Of a stretch of 64,000 bases of DNA, positions 26,545 through 36,150 are shown one piece after another; the first letter of the stretch is position 1; each line of letters starts with the position of its first letter. Location: contig JAENZN010000004.1 in the NCBI GenBank assembly GCA_016841245.1, forward strand, positions 149,263-213,262. Direction: 5' to 3'. The notes below the pieces were generated by a model that saw nothing but the letters and a program-made list of their open reading frames with translations, did no database searches and was not told where the DNA came from. Both the position numbers and the translations under genes were made by a program. The DNA comes from Syntrophomonas sp. Its GTDB lineage: Bacteria; Bacillota; Syntrophomonadia; Syntrophomonadales; Syntrophomonadaceae.

Positions 26545-27594
26545 ATGACAAAAGATTATGCAAAATACACGACTAGAAAGAAGCTTATTATCCTGTTGTT
26601 AATGGCAGCGACTCTTTTAGTAGGATTGTATGCCATCGCGCGCGGTTCCATGAATTTGACCATATCGGAGGTGGTTTTAGCCATTATAGGTCAGGGCGAT
26701 CCCGCTTCTCATGCTGTAGTGCGAAATATCCGCCTGCCCAGAGTTTTAGTCGGGATTCTGGCCGGAGCAGGTCTGTCGGCAGCCGGGTGTGTAATGCAGA
26801 ACAATTTGAGAAACCCGCTGGCTTCTCCGTTTACCCTGGGTTTATCCCATGCTGCAGCCTTTGGCGCTACATTCGCTATTGTTGTGCTGGGAGTGGGCAC
26901 GATTCAGAATTCCTCCACCGATGCAGTGATAATCAATAATCCTTATCTGGTCACTACTTCGGCTTTTATCTGGGTTATGGTGGCAACGGCGACCATCCTT
27001 ATGCTGGCCAAATTTCGAGGAGTATCCCCGGAAGCTATGGTGCTGGCAGGGATTGCCATGGGTTCACTTTTCACGGCGGGAACTACTATAATTCAATATT
27101 TTGCTCCGGATGTGCAGGTGGCAGCTACTATTTTTTGGACTTTTGGCGACCTGGGCAGAGCCTCCTGGAAGGAGGTTGGGATTATAGCTGTTGTTGTCGT
27201 ACTGTCCTTAATTTATTTTCTTTTCAAAAGATGGGATTATAATGCCCTGGACAGCGGAGAGGAAACTGCCAAAGGACTGGGGGTCAATGTGGAAAGAGTT
27301 CGCATGGCAGGCATGTTCGTAGCTGCTCTGACGGTTGCGGTGCTGACCTCCTTTCTTGGTATTATTGGTTTTATTGGCCTGGTGGGACCGCACATGATGA
27401 GGAGAATCATCGGCGGAGACCATCGTTTTTTAATCCCGGCTTCAGCGTTATGCGGCTCGCTGCTGCTGCTGGCGTCCGATACCCTGGCCAGAACTATTAT
27501 GTCGCCAGTTGTACTCCCCGTAGGGGCTATAACTTCATTTATGGGTGCACCGTTGTTCTTATATCTACTAACCAGGGGGTATCAGAAAAGATGA
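26545..27594 (+). CDS. FecCD-type ABC transporter permease
   Basis: A 349-residue integral membrane permease of the BtuC/FecCD family with about ten hydrophobic segments. Family text is clear: RLPRVLVGILAGAGLSAAGC, NPLASPFTLGLSHAAAFGA, and the C-terminal GIIGFIGLVGPHMMRRIIG, which contacts the ATPase. Together with the next two genes it forms a complete importer for a metal chelate, corrinoid or oxyanion. Its stop overlaps the ATPase start (ATGA). Confidence 0.93.
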   Translation: MTKDYAKYTTRKKLIILLLMAATLLVGLYAIARGSMNLTISEVVLAIIGQGDPASHAVVRNIRLPRVLVGILAGAGLSAAGCVMQNNLRNPLASPFTLGLSHAAAFGATFAIVVLGVGTIQNSSTDAVIINNPYLVTTSAFIWVMVATATILMLAKFRGVSPEAMVLAGIAMGSLFTAGTTIIQYFAPDVQVAATIFWTFGDLGRASWKEVGIIAVVVVLSLIYFLFKRWDYNALDSGEETAKGLGVNVERVRMAGMFVAALTVAVLTSFLGIIGFIGLVGPHMMRRIIGGDHRFLIPASALCGSLLLLASDTLARTIMSPVVLPVGAITSFMGAPLFLYLLTRGYQKR

Positions 27595-28343
27595 TATTGG
27601 ACATTAAAGGACTTGCATTTAACTACCCCGGCCGATCGGTGCTGCAGGATATTAATTTCCGGGTGGAAAAGGGAGATTTTTTAGCTATTCTGGGTACCAA
27701 CGGAGTGGGCAAAACCACTATGCTAAAATGCATTAATCGTATCCTAAAACCCTGTGAGGGGGTGGTTCTGGTAGAAAATGTAGAAGTCTGCAAGCTCAGC
27801 CGGCTTGATCTGGCCAAGCGCATAGGCTATGTTTCACAGCGCCAGGAGACTCCCTGCTGCACTGTTTTTGATGCGATTTTGCTGGGGCGAAAACCTTATA
27901 TTAAATGGGATGTTTCCGACCAGGATCTGGAAGTAACCCAGCAGGTTATGGAATTACTTGAGTTAACCGACTATTCGCTGCGATACCTGGATGAACTCAG
28001 CGGTGGAGAACTGCAGAAAGTGGTTATCGCCCGGGCATTAGCACAGGAGCCGGATGTATTGCTTTTTGACGAACCAACCAGCAGCCTTGATTTGAAAAAT
28101 CAGTTTGAAGTCTTAAAACTGATTAATAAAGTGGTAAAAAGCAAGCAGGTCGCCGCTATTGTAACCATGCATGATCTCAACCTGGCTATTCGATTTGCTG
28201 AAAAGTTCCTGATGCTTAAGGACGGTGGGATTTTTGCCGCGGGCGGTCTGGAGGTGATTACTCCGGCCAATGTTGAAAGTGTTTACTCAATTCCCGTTAA
28301 TGTGGAACAATTTGGTGGTGTTCCGGTGGTGTTACCAATATAG
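27591..28343 (+). CDS. ABC transporter ATP-binding protein (FecE/BtuD-like)
   Basis: A 250-residue ATPase with Walker A GTNGVGKTT, Q-loop VSQRQETP, signature LSGGELQKV, Walker B VLLFDEPTSSLD and the switch histidine in VTMHDLN. The frame opens 47 codons upstream, but ATG at 27591 overlaps the permease stop and starts MILDIKGLAF as expected. It powers the importer formed with the neighbouring permease and binding protein. Confidence 0.95.
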   Translation: MILDIKGLAFNYPGRSVLQDINFRVEKGDFLAILGTNGVGKTTMLKCINRILKPCEGVVLVENVEVCKLSRLDLAKRIGYVSQRQETPCCTVFDAILLGRKPYIKWDVSDQDLEVTQQVMELLELTDYSLRYLDELSGGELQKVVIARALAQEPDVLLFDEPTSSLDLKNQFEVLKLINKVVKSKQVAAIVTMHDLNLAIRFAEKFLMLKDGGIFAAGGLEVITPANVESVYSIPVNVEQFGGVPVVLPI

Positions 28344-28407
28344 TACCAAGCTCGGCTTTGCTCCAGCAGCATGATAGCCCGATAATGTGTAAAGGAGTGT
28401 AGAAAAT

Positions 28408-29511
28408 ATGAAAAAAAGAAACCTGGCCCTGATACTGATTGTCCTCTTACTTGGTGTCGCTGCTTTGGGAGGCTGCGCTTCCCAGGAAAGCAGCACACCT
28501 GAGGCCCAGCAAATTACGGTGACTGACACTCTGGGCAGAGAGGTTGCCGTAACTACTCCGGTTGATGCAGTGGTAGCAGTTGGCCCTGGTTCCCTGAGGC
28601 TTTATTGTTATGTTAATGGTATGGACAAGGTGGTAGGTGTGGAAAACTTTGAAAAGAAAGATTCGACTGGGAGGCCTTATATGCTGGCTTACCCGGATCT
28701 GGCCAACCTGCCTGTTATAGGCAGCGGTGGTCCCAGCTCCACACCCGATGCTGAACAAATAGTGGTCGTGCAGCCTGATGTAATTTTTGCCGACGGTTCA
28801 TTGGATAAAGCAGCAGCCGATATTCTTCAGGACAAGACCGGGGTGCCGGTCGTGGTGTTGAATTACGGTGATTTAGGAACCTTTAATGAATCTGTATATG
28901 CTTCCATAAACATGATTGGAGAGGTCATGGGCATGGAACAGAAGGCACTGGAAGTGGTTGATTATATCAAGGCTTGCCAGCAGGATCTCGAAGACCGGGT
29001 TAAAGATATTGCCGAGGAAAACAAACCCACTGTTTATGTTGGTGGTCTGGGCATGAGAGGCACCCATGGAATTCAAAGTACTCAGGCCCAATTCCCTCTG
29101 TTCACAATAGTAGGAGCCCGCAATGTAGTTGATGAGACAGGAGAAACAGGATCGCTTATGATTGATCCGGAAAAGCTGATCGAATGGGATCCAGACAAAA
29201 TATTCATTGACGGGAGCGGTTACAGCCTGGTAGTACAGGACTATGAGAAAAACCCGACTTTTTACCAAACCCTTTCCGCATATCAGAACGGTGAAATTTA
29301 CGGACAGCTTCCCTTCAATTATTATGCTACCAACATAGATACGGCTCTGGCCGATGCTTATTACATAGGTAAAGTTACTTACTCGGAGCAATACCAGGAT
29401 ATAGACCCGGAAAAGAAAGCTGACGAGATTTATACCTTCCTGCTTGGAAAGCCGGTATATGAGCAAATGAAAGCGGATTTCGGCGGGTTTAAAAAGCTGA
29501 ATCTGGAATAA
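28408..29511 (+). CDS. ABC transporter substrate-binding lipoprotein
   Basis: A 367-residue lipoprotein with lipobox LGGC (C23), followed by a class III (periplasmic-binding-protein type II) metal-chelate fold: TVTDTLGREVAVTTPVDAVV, then VVGVENFEK and IVVVQPDVIFADG. The wording GPGSLRLYCYVNGMDKVVGVE is closer to the branch annotated for iron complexes or molybdate/tungstate (MolA-like) than to siderophore binders, but this is weak evidence. AAGGAGTG precedes the ATG. It is the last gene of the importer operon. Confidence 0.9.
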   Translation: MKKRNLALILIVLLLGVAALGGCASQESSTPEAQQITVTDTLGREVAVTTPVDAVVAVGPGSLRLYCYVNGMDKVVGVENFEKKDSTGRPYMLAYPDLANLPVIGSGGPSSTPDAEQIVVVQPDVIFADGSLDKAAADILQDKTGVPVVVLNYGDLGTFNESVYASINMIGEVMGMEQKALEVVDYIKACQQDLEDRVKDIAEENKPTVYVGGLGMRGTHGIQSTQAQFPLFTIVGARNVVDETGETGSLMIDPEKLIEWDPDKIFIDGSGYSLVVQDYEKNPTFYQTLSAYQNGEIYGQLPFNYYATNIDTALADAYYIGKVTYSEQYQDIDPEKKADEIYTFLLGKPVYEQMKADFGGFKKLNLE

Positions 29512-29535
29512 ATGGTGCTTAAGTTTCAAACATCT

Positions 29536-29672
29536 AATAAGGTGGGCCGATTATCAAGTCGGTAAGATTATCCGATGATCCCTGTGGTTTTGTGTTTATT
29601 GAGAGAATGAAAACCCAGGCAAGAAATCTGAGCCCTCTATAATAACACCTTATCATCGGCTTCATTGCCGTA
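29536..29672 (+). promoter_or_regulatory. Multi-stem RNA region ending in a terminator
   Basis: ATAAGGTG (29537) pairs with CACCTTAT (29646) across about 110 bases. Inside are CCGA/TCGG and CCTGTGGTTTT/AAAACCCAGG stems. Just after, CGGC...GCCG is followed by a T-run. It may simply terminate the importer operon, or be a structured leader for the methyltransferase gene at 29892. No known riboswitch class was recognised, and the rest of the 380-base gap holds no gene. Confidence 0.4.
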
Positions 29673-29891
29673 TTTTTTTAACGTGATATCATAAAATCAC
29701 AAAAAACAGGTATGTAATTAACCGGTTCTTGTTCGCACCGCTGTCATAAATTAATCATTATTTAATTAATGCTCAAGCCTATGATTACGCTAGGGAAATA
29801 TTCACATAATATAGAAAGGTTAAATAGGTTCATATAAATAATCAGTAAATAGCCTTAATTTTATTGATAACAGAGCAGAAAGGGGAAGTTT

Positions 29892-30377
29892 ATGAAAAAG
29901 CAAAATCTTATACAGCGTATCGCTGTGATAGAACCTAATAAAATAATGTCTATCGGATTTGGGGCTATCATAATTACTGGTTTTTTAGGTGAGCTATTTT
30001 CCTGGCAAAGGATATCCTGTCATCCTGCAGTAACAATATTGGGATGGATATTGGTGGTATCCGGTTTGGTGCTGCACATCTGCTGCCATAATTATCATAA
30101 AAAGGCCCATGAATCATCAAAGAACATAGACGTAATTGTTCAATCAGGACCATTCGGCATGATTCGTCATCCGATGTATCTCAGTCTTATTTTTTTGTAT
30201 CTGGGTACAGCCTTGGCATGGGGGATTATATGGATTTTTATCCCTTCAATCCTTTTTACTATGCTGATACCAATTATGGCGGTAAGCGAAGAGCGTTTTC
30301 TATTGAGTAAATTAGGGGATCAATACCAGAATTATATGCGGCAGGTGCCCTGGCGTTTCATACCCGGAATATTTTGA
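29892..30377 (+). CDS. Isoprenylcysteine carboxyl methyltransferase-like membrane protein
   Basis: A 161-residue membrane protein with four or five hydrophobic segments and the ICMT/PEMT-type SAM-binding signature GPFGMIRHPMYLSLIFLYLG, followed by EERFLLSKLGDQYQNYMRQV and PWRFIPG. Bacterial members methylate lipids or small molecules, and the substrate is usually unknown. AAAGGGGAAG precedes the ATG. It is monocistronic. Confidence 0.82.
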   Translation: MKKQNLIQRIAVIEPNKIMSIGFGAIIITGFLGELFSWQRISCHPAVTILGWILVVSGLVLHICCHNYHKKAHESSKNIDVIVQSGPFGMIRHPMYLSLIFLYLGTALAWGIIWIFIPSILFTMLIPIMAVSEERFLLSKLGDQYQNYMRQVPWRFIPGIF

Positions 30378-30671
30378 TTGATGGAAGGCTTAATGGACTA
30401 TTAATATAAAATGACAATAAATATTAGTTTCAGGATTTGTTAATTACTAGAAAAATAAATATAAAAGAAAAAGTACCAGTGATACACGGCGGGACAAGAA
30501 AATACAATAATTTGCAGTTAGTACATGGATATTGTAATAGACAATATAATAAAATGTTCCCGTCAAAAGGTGAGCTTCCCAAAAAACATTAAATACAGGA
30601 AGGCTGTAAAACCATAAGACAACTGAGATTAGCGGAAATATCATAAAAGACAGACGGATAAATGAGAGCTT

Positions 30672-30746
30672 GAGCTGTATGTCTTGAAAGGGACACGTAC
30701 AGTTCTTAGGCGAGAAGGAGGGAGTAATCCCTCTGACTTAGCCGAC
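30672..30746 (+). mobile_element. Group II intron scar: domains V and VI
   Basis: GAGCTGTATG...TGAAA...CACGTACAGTTC (30672-30705) is a textbook group II intron domain V, with its GAAA tetraloop region and the AGC triad as AGCTG. It is followed by a domain VI-like hairpin (GGAGGGA/TCCCTC) ending GCCGAC. No reverse transcriptase/maturase ORF and no 5' GUGYG boundary are seen in the preceding 300 bases, so this is a 3' fragment. The rest of the gap 30378-30910 holds no gene. Confidence 0.75.
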
Positions 30747-30910
30747 AACCCGGATAAGTCATGAGATACTTACTCTTACGTTGGGGAGGAAGAATCATTG
30801 CCATATATCAAATTAGCGGATTCTGCTAAGCTATTAACGAATTTTTTAATGGTATCAATTGGTATAATATAAAATGTAATCCGAATTACTTTTAAAAGGA
30901 GCTGGAAAAG

Positions 30911-31840
30911 ATGCCAATCGTAACTTCAACTGAAATGTTTAAAAAGGCTTATGAAGGTGGCTATGCAATCGGAGCATTTAATGTCAATAACATGGAGATC
31001 ATTCAGGGGATAACTGAAGCCGCCAAAGAAGAGAATGCGCCGCTGATATTGCAAGTTTCTGCCGGGGCCAGGAAATATGCCAATCATACCTACCTGATGA
31101 AACTGATTGAGGCTGCTGTAATAGAAACCGGGCTGCCGATTTGCCTACACTTGGATCACGGCGACACCTTTGAACTGTGTAAATCATGTATCGATGGCGG
31201 TTTTACTTCGGTAATGATAGACGGCTCACATTTCTCCCTTACGGAAAACATCAAGCTCACCAAGCAGGTGGTTGATTATGCCCATGACAAGGGTGTAGTG
31301 GTTGAAGGAGAACTGGGCAGACTGGCAGGTGTAGAAGATGAGGTAAACGTATCTGCCAAAGACTCTTCCTATACCGACCCGGACGAGGTTGAGGAATTTG
31401 TTACCAAAACAGGTGTGGATTCTCTGGCCATTGCCATTGGAACCAGCCACGGTGCATTTAAATTCAAAGGTCAGGCGAGCCTGCGGTTTGACATTCTGGA
31501 AGAAGTTCAAAGAAGACTGCCGGGGTTCCCCATCGTTCTTCACGGTGCTTCCTCAGTTATTCCTGAATTTGTAGATATGATTAACACTTATGGCGGCAAA
31601 ATGTCCGGAGCCCAGGGAGTGCCTGAAGACATGCTCAGAAAAGCTGCTTCCTTGGCCGTATGTAAAATTAACATCGATTCTGATTTACGGCTGGCTATGA
31701 CCGGAACCGTCAGAAAGTATTTAGCTGAAGACCCTGCAGAATTCGATCCCCGGAAGTATCTGGGACCGGCCCGAGAGGCCATAAAACAATTGGTCAAAAA
31801 CAAAATTGTCAATGTATTGGGCTGCAACGGAAGGGCATAG
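30911..31840 (+). CDS. fba: Class II fructose-bisphosphate aldolase
   Basis: A 309-residue zinc-dependent aldolase that cleaves fructose-1,6-bisphosphate to dihydroxyacetone phosphate and glyceraldehyde 3-phosphate. Zinc and catalytic residues are visible: CLHLDHGD with D82 and H83, EGELGRLAG, AIGTSHGAFKF and IVLHGASSV, followed by CKINIDSDLRLA for phosphate binding. AAAGGAGC precedes the ATG. It is a single gene with its own terminator. The inserted GVPEDMLRKA segment is also found in the longer Gram-positive forms. Confidence 0.95.
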   Translation: MPIVTSTEMFKKAYEGGYAIGAFNVNNMEIIQGITEAAKEENAPLILQVSAGARKYANHTYLMKLIEAAVIETGLPICLHLDHGDTFELCKSCIDGGFTSVMIDGSHFSLTENIKLTKQVVDYAHDKGVVVEGELGRLAGVEDEVNVSAKDSSYTDPDEVEEFVTKTGVDSLAIAIGTSHGAFKFKGQASLRFDILEEVQRRLPGFPIVLHGASSVIPEFVDMINTYGGKMSGAQGVPEDMLRKAASLAVCKINIDSDLRLAMTGTVRKYLAEDPAEFDPRKYLGPAREAIKQLVKNKIVNVLGCNGRA

Positions 31841-31893
31841 AAAATGCTGAGAGGATTCTTTCCGCTTGATAAATTTTAATATATCATTCAACG

Positions 31894-31928
31894 GCTCGCT
31901 GGAAATTTGTCCCCTGCGAGCTTTTTTT
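31894..31928 (+). terminator. Rho-independent terminator after fba
   Basis: GCTCGC and GCGAGC pair around a 16-base loop, followed by TTTTTTT. The rest of the gap to 32302 holds no supported gene. Confidence 0.85.
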
Positions 31929-32239
31929 ATCCGGTTTGTTAAATCCTTCAAGTGCTCGTTCCCTTCAAGAAAAAGCAAGCAGGTTTTTCCCGAATATGCA
32001 AATAAAAAAGAATTTTGGATATAAGTGCAGGAAAACCTGGTAAATATTGAAAGGATAAAAAAGGAAGATTTGAAAAAATCGGGGTTGGGTAGAGGGATTT
32101 CGGTATGAAAACAAGAGGATAGTGCTACCGGTTTCCGGGTTTTATTAAGTGGATTACTGTCTATTAAGCGAAGTTGGATTTTTAAGATTAATAGCAGCCA
32201 ATTCATGCATCAATACCACTGATATTTCTATCAGTACCA

Positions 32240-32291
32240 CCTTCCTGTAAAATTAGGTTGGCATTTTTATAGCCAAAACACTACAGGAAGG
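32240..32291 (+). promoter_or_regulatory. Hairpin covering the transposase ribosome site
   Basis: CCTTCCTGT (32240-32248) pairs with ACAGGAAGG (32283-32291), which overlaps the GGAAGGAGG ribosome site of the IS21-type ORF. Such RNA folding limits transposase translation in many insertion sequences. It may also mark the left end of the element. Confidence 0.45.
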
Positions 32292-32302
32292 AGGCCACAA
32301 CT

Positions 32303-32845
32303 ATGGTCAACAAAATCAAGGTGAAGCTCATACTTGAACTTCATAAGGCAGGTATGTCTAGAAATACCATTGCTGACAACCGTCATATGTCACGTTCCTC
32401 TGTTACTGACGTAATCCGTCTCTCCAAGGAAATATCCATTGCCTTTGACGATGTCAAGGATAAGGGCGAAAAACAAGTATACTGCCTATTCTATCCGGGC
32501 AAGCATGCAGAAGAAACTGTGTATAAGAATCCGGATTACAAATATGTCCACTCCGAGTTGAAGAAGGTAGGCGTAACACTCAAACTTCTGTGGGAGGAAT
32601 ACCGTGACAAATGCAATAAGGAATGCTCTATTCCCATGGGCTACACAAAGTACTGTAACGAATATGTGGAATACACGATTACAAACACCCTAACCAACCA
32701 CCTGATACATAAGCCAAACTATCAATATATTTTGCCATATGAGGCCGAAGCGGTCAGCGGCAGATATTATGCTATAATTTATTTGTGCTGTTTATGTAAA
32801 AGCGTTTCTAAGTTATATTTCGCTTTGGGGATAGCTTATCGATAA
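32303..32845 (+). pseudogene. Truncated IS21-family transposase (IstA N-terminus)
   Basis: The first 150 or so residues read as the IstA N-terminus: a helix-turn-helix (ELHKAGMSRNTIADNRHMSRSSVTD begins at residue 10) and the start of the HTH-adjacent region (KLLWEEYRDKCNKECSIPMGYTKYC). The DDE catalytic core is absent. From about 32,730 the frame continues into unrelated sequence. No IstB ATPase follows. The element is a dead fragment. Confidence 0.8.
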
Positions 32846-32874
32846 TAAATTAGAAATATGGGGAAAAGGAGATA

Positions 32875-33945
32875 ATGAAAAAACAACGGATTAATAGTGT
32901 TACGGAAAATATGAAAAAAGCGGGGCTTACACAGATTATTGTATCTTCTACTGCATCGCTTTATTACCTGACTGGTTTTTGGGTTGAGCCTCATGAACGT
33001 ATGATTGCGCTGTATCTCGATATTTCGGGTAAAGCGATACTGTTTGGCAATGAAATTTTTGGGCTTGAAAGCATGCCTGACTTGCCTCTGATTAACCACA
33101 AGGACGGGTATCATCCAATTGAGGGACTTGCAAAGGTTGTCAAACCCGGTAAACTAGGCATTGATAAGTCCTGGACCAGCAATTTCCTGATCGAACTGAT
33201 GCAGCTGAGAAAGGATATTATCCCTGTTCAGGGTTCTGCACCTGTGGATTTGGCAAGAAAGTTGAAGGATGAAACCGAACAAACGCTCATGCGCAAGAGT
33301 TCCCGCATCAACGACCAGGTTGTCGGATCAGTGATTGCCATGATCAAAGATGGCGTAACCGAGAACTATCTTGCTTCACAAGTGAATAAACAGTTTATTA
33401 AAAACGGCGCGGATTGTGAGGGCACCCAGCTCGTCTGCTTTGGTGCCAATTGCGCTGATCCTCATCACAACAGTAACAACACAATACTAAAGGTAGGGGA
33501 CAGTGTGCTTTTTGATATTTTCACCCCCATAAACCGCTATTGGTGCGATATGACAAGAACCGTCTTTTATAAAACCGTCACAGATAAGCAGCGCCAGGTT
33601 TATAACCTGGTCAAACTTGCCAATGAAACGGCTATTTCCAAGATAAAACCCGGGGTACTGCTTTCAGAAATCGATGAAACGGCTAGAAATATTATTACGC
33701 AGGGCGGGTATGGCGAATACTTTACCCACCGTCTGGGTCATGGAATCGGCCTCGATTGTCACGAACCCCCTGATGTAAGCCTTGCCTCGGATACGTCGCT
33801 TGAAGTCGGGATGATGTTTTCGGTGGAACCCGGGATTTATTTGCCAGGGGAGTTTGGGGTAAGAATTGAAGACCTCGTGATGGTTACCGAGGATGGCTAT
33901 GAGGTTCTGAACCGGTATCCAAAGGAACTGCAGGTAATCGATTAG
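32875..33945 (+). CDS. M24-family metallopeptidase (Xaa-Pro peptidase-like)
   Basis: A 356-residue two-domain protein of the creatinase/prolidase/aminopeptidase P fold. The C-terminal pita-bread domain shows the metal ligands: D in LFDIFTPINRYWCDMTRT, H in HRLGHGIGLDCHEPPD, and E in FSVEPGIYLPGEFG and VRIEDLV. AAAAGGAG precedes the ATG. It converges on a cupin-hyuB-hyuA operon. Creatinase shares this fold, so a role with the hydantoinase-like genes is conceivable, but a general X-Pro dipeptidase is the simpler reading. Confidence 0.88.
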   Translation: MKKQRINSVTENMKKAGLTQIIVSSTASLYYLTGFWVEPHERMIALYLDISGKAILFGNEIFGLESMPDLPLINHKDGYHPIEGLAKVVKPGKLGIDKSWTSNFLIELMQLRKDIIPVQGSAPVDLARKLKDETEQTLMRKSSRINDQVVGSVIAMIKDGVTENYLASQVNKQFIKNGADCEGTQLVCFGANCADPHHNSNNTILKVGDSVLFDIFTPINRYWCDMTRTVFYKTVTDKQRQVYNLVKLANETAISKIKPGVLLSEIDETARNIITQGGYGEYFTHRLGHGIGLDCHEPPDVSLASDTSLEVGMMFSVEPGIYLPGEFGVRIEDLVMVTEDGYEVLNRYPKELQVID

Positions 33946-33969
33946 AACGAAAATTAATATGATGATTAG

Positions 33970-34010
33970 ACGCTGACTATTAGGATTTCCAGCGTACTTC
34001 TTTTTTTTTG
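33970..34010 (+). terminator. Rho-independent terminator after the M24 peptidase gene
   Basis: ACGCTG and CAGCGT pair around a 14-base loop, followed by a long T-run (CTTTTTTTTTG). Confidence 0.85.
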
Positions 34011-34035
34011 TGAAACATCAACACAGAAAAAGCAA

Positions 34036-34064
34036 AAGAACTGTTGCACACTTTGCAACAGCTC
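34036..34064 (-). terminator. Minus-strand terminator after the hyu-cupin operon
   Basis: CTGTTGCA and TGCAACAG form an eight-base stem. The A-rich sequence on its left becomes a T-rich tail on the minus strand. Confidence 0.65.
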
Positions 34065-34099
34065 CTTGATTTCTTTTCAATCAGAAATACAACAATAAA

Positions 34100-34432
34100 C
34101 TATTTCTTCTCAATAAGCATCCATACAACTTCTGCATTGCTGTTACTGTCATTGATGCTGCTATGTTCTTCGCCTGCAGGAATAAAAGATGCAGAACCTT
34201 CTCTCATTGCAAAGATTTGATCTCCTACTTTGCATTTAACATTCCCGGAGAGCACATAACTGTATTCATCTCCGCTATGCGCAGCCGGCGGAACCACCGT
34301 ATCCGGTGGGAAGATGGCATGACCCATGGTTACACCTTCTCCAGCTTTTACTGTATCACCGAACAGATCCCGCATGGTAACCCCATCAGCGCGAACGTTT
34401 CCTTCAATTTCATTTATATTTCTTACGATCAT
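34100..34432 (-). CDS. Small cupin-domain protein
   Basis: A 110-residue single-domain cupin (beta-barrel): GVTMGHAIFPPDTVVPPAAHSGDEYSYVLSG is the first motif and PAGEEHSSIND the second, with His and Glu metal ligands. It ends the hyuA-hyuB operon one base after hyuB. Such small cupins often act as isomerases or sensors within catabolic operons. The specific role is unknown. Confidence 0.85.
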   Translation of the reverse strand: MIVRNINEIEGNVRADGVTMRDLFGDTVKAGEGVTMGHAIFPPDTVVPPAAHSGDEYSYVLSGNVKCKVGDQIFAMREGSASFIPAGEEHSSINDSNSNAEVVWMLIEKK

Positions 34433-34433
34433 T

Positions 34434-36149
34434 TTAGTTTTCTTCCTTTCTAACAGCCTCGAAGGTTACCGGGTCAACATCAACCCCATAATCTTTTTTG
34501 GCCTGTGCTAAGGTAATGTAGCCATTGCGAACATCGCTGGCAACACGGTTTACATCTCTTTTGAGCGGATCTCCATATCCACCGCCGGTACAGGTGACCA
34601 TGTTGACGACGTCATTCGTATTTAATACTGCACGGGCAGTGATCCCCATGGGCCCTTCGTGGGTACCGTCTGCTCTGAAAATTTCAAAATAATTATAGGA
34701 ACCATCTTTGCCGCCGGCTGTACCCCAGGCAGGATATTTGTTTCGCCCGAAGGAAGCCGTAAAGGACTGATTATCGCTCATTGCACGGTATTTTCGTACC
34801 GAACCGCTGCCACCTCGGAATCTGCCACAACCGGCCCCATCGGTATGGAGGCTATATTCATCGATCATAATGCCATAACGGGTTTCTGCCATTTCAACCG
34901 GTACATTATAGGTTTCGCCATCACCAACACAGAATTGGCCCACTTCACCATCTTTTGCAGCGCTTGCACCCCAACCGCCGCCAGTTGGTTCAACAATGAG
35001 GAAGGGGACACCAGTATCTTGATGATTACCGGCCAGTACAACAGCGCATACCGAAAGCATATGACCCGCACCTAGATATTCTGGGAATACAGGCGCCATA
35101 GCTTTCCAGAGGACATCAGCCGCATAGAGCATACTCTCGAAGTAACAAGAAGTGGGCGCCGGAGCATTGCACTCTAAAATGGAGCCTGGCTCCGTAATCA
35201 CCCGCAGAGGCCGAAAGACTCCATCATTTATCACCAGCTCTGGATCAATAATAGACATATATACGATTTTAGCACCTGCACAGAGGGAGGTGTAACCGGT
35301 ATTGATTGGACTGACCACCTGCGGACTGCTACCAGAATAATCAGCAATGAATTCATCATCCGTAATGGTCACCTTAACTTTAATAAGTACAGGATTTCCA
35401 TATCCATCATCATCCATATATTCTTCCATTTCCCATGTGCCATTGGCGCATTCGGAGAGGCGCTTTCGGGCTACGATCTCGCCCTGATCCAAAAGACGGC
35501 GCATGGATTCACGAACCGTACCAGCTTCATATTTTTCACAAAGCTCAATAATTCTCTTACTACCAGTACGAAGAGAAGCAATCTGTCCCCACATATCGCC
35601 CTCCGCAGCAACAGGGAAACGGACATTTGATTTGATCATATCTACGATGGGCTGACAGATTTCTCCGGAATCCATTAACTTCACTCCTGAGAAACGCAAG
35701 CCTTCCTGAAATACCTCGGTAGAATCGGTCGTGAAAGAACCGGCTGCCATTCCGCCAACGTCAGACCAATGGGCTTTGTTTCCCAAAAAGGCGATGATTT
35801 CTCCGTTATAAAATACCGGCATCATCATACCGATATCGGACAGATGAGAACCACCCCCCATATACGGGTCATTGATCATATACACATCGCCAGGTTTAAT
35901 GTTTTCTTTGCCGAATTTATCAATAACCGCCTGTATCATGGGGGAAATGAGTCCGATGAAACCACATGCACCATTTCCCTGAGTAAGCAGGTGTCCATCA
36001 CTATCAGCAATCCCGCAGGCATAGTCAAGGGTCTCATAGATTATAGGACTCATAGATGTACGCGCAAAGGAATAAAATACTTCATTACCAATGGCAATTA
36101 ATGAATCCTTTACGATATCGAGGGTTACTGAATTTATTATTTTCGTCAT
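34434..36149 (-). CDS. hyuB: Hydantoinase B / oxoprolinase family subunit
   Basis: A 571-residue HyuB-type subunit. Typical text includes MSPIIYETLDYACGIADSDGHL, GDVYMINDPYMGGGSHLSDI, ETRYGIMIDEYSLHTDGAGCGRFRGG and a C-terminal TCTGGGYGDP motif. With HyuA it forms an ATP-dependent amidohydrolase (N-methylhydantoinase, 5-oxoprolinase) or an acetone carboxylase-like complex. It lies one base downstream of hyuA on the minus strand. The exact substrate is not decided by sequence. Confidence 0.9.
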   Translation of the reverse strand: MTKIINSVTLDIVKDSLIAIGNEVFYSFARTSMSPIIYETLDYACGIADSDGHLLTQGNGACGFIGLISPMIQAVIDKFGKENIKPGDVYMINDPYMGGGSHLSDIGMMMPVFYNGEIIAFLGNKAHWSDVGGMAAGSFTTDSTEVFQEGLRFSGVKLMDSGEICQPIVDMIKSNVRFPVAAEGDMWGQIASLRTGSKRIIELCEKYEAGTVRESMRRLLDQGEIVARKRLSECANGTWEMEEYMDDDGYGNPVLIKVKVTITDDEFIADYSGSSPQVVSPINTGYTSLCAGAKIVYMSIIDPELVINDGVFRPLRVITEPGSILECNAPAPTSCYFESMLYAADVLWKAMAPVFPEYLGAGHMLSVCAVVLAGNHQDTGVPFLIVEPTGGGWGASAAKDGEVGQFCVGDGETYNVPVEMAETRYGIMIDEYSLHTDGAGCGRFRGGSGSVRKYRAMSDNQSFTASFGRNKYPAWGTAGGKDGSYNYFEIFRADGTHEGPMGITARAVLNTNDVVNMVTCTGGGYGDPLKRDVNRVASDVRNGYITLAQAKKDYGVDVDPVTFEAVRKEEN

Positions 36150-36150
36150 T

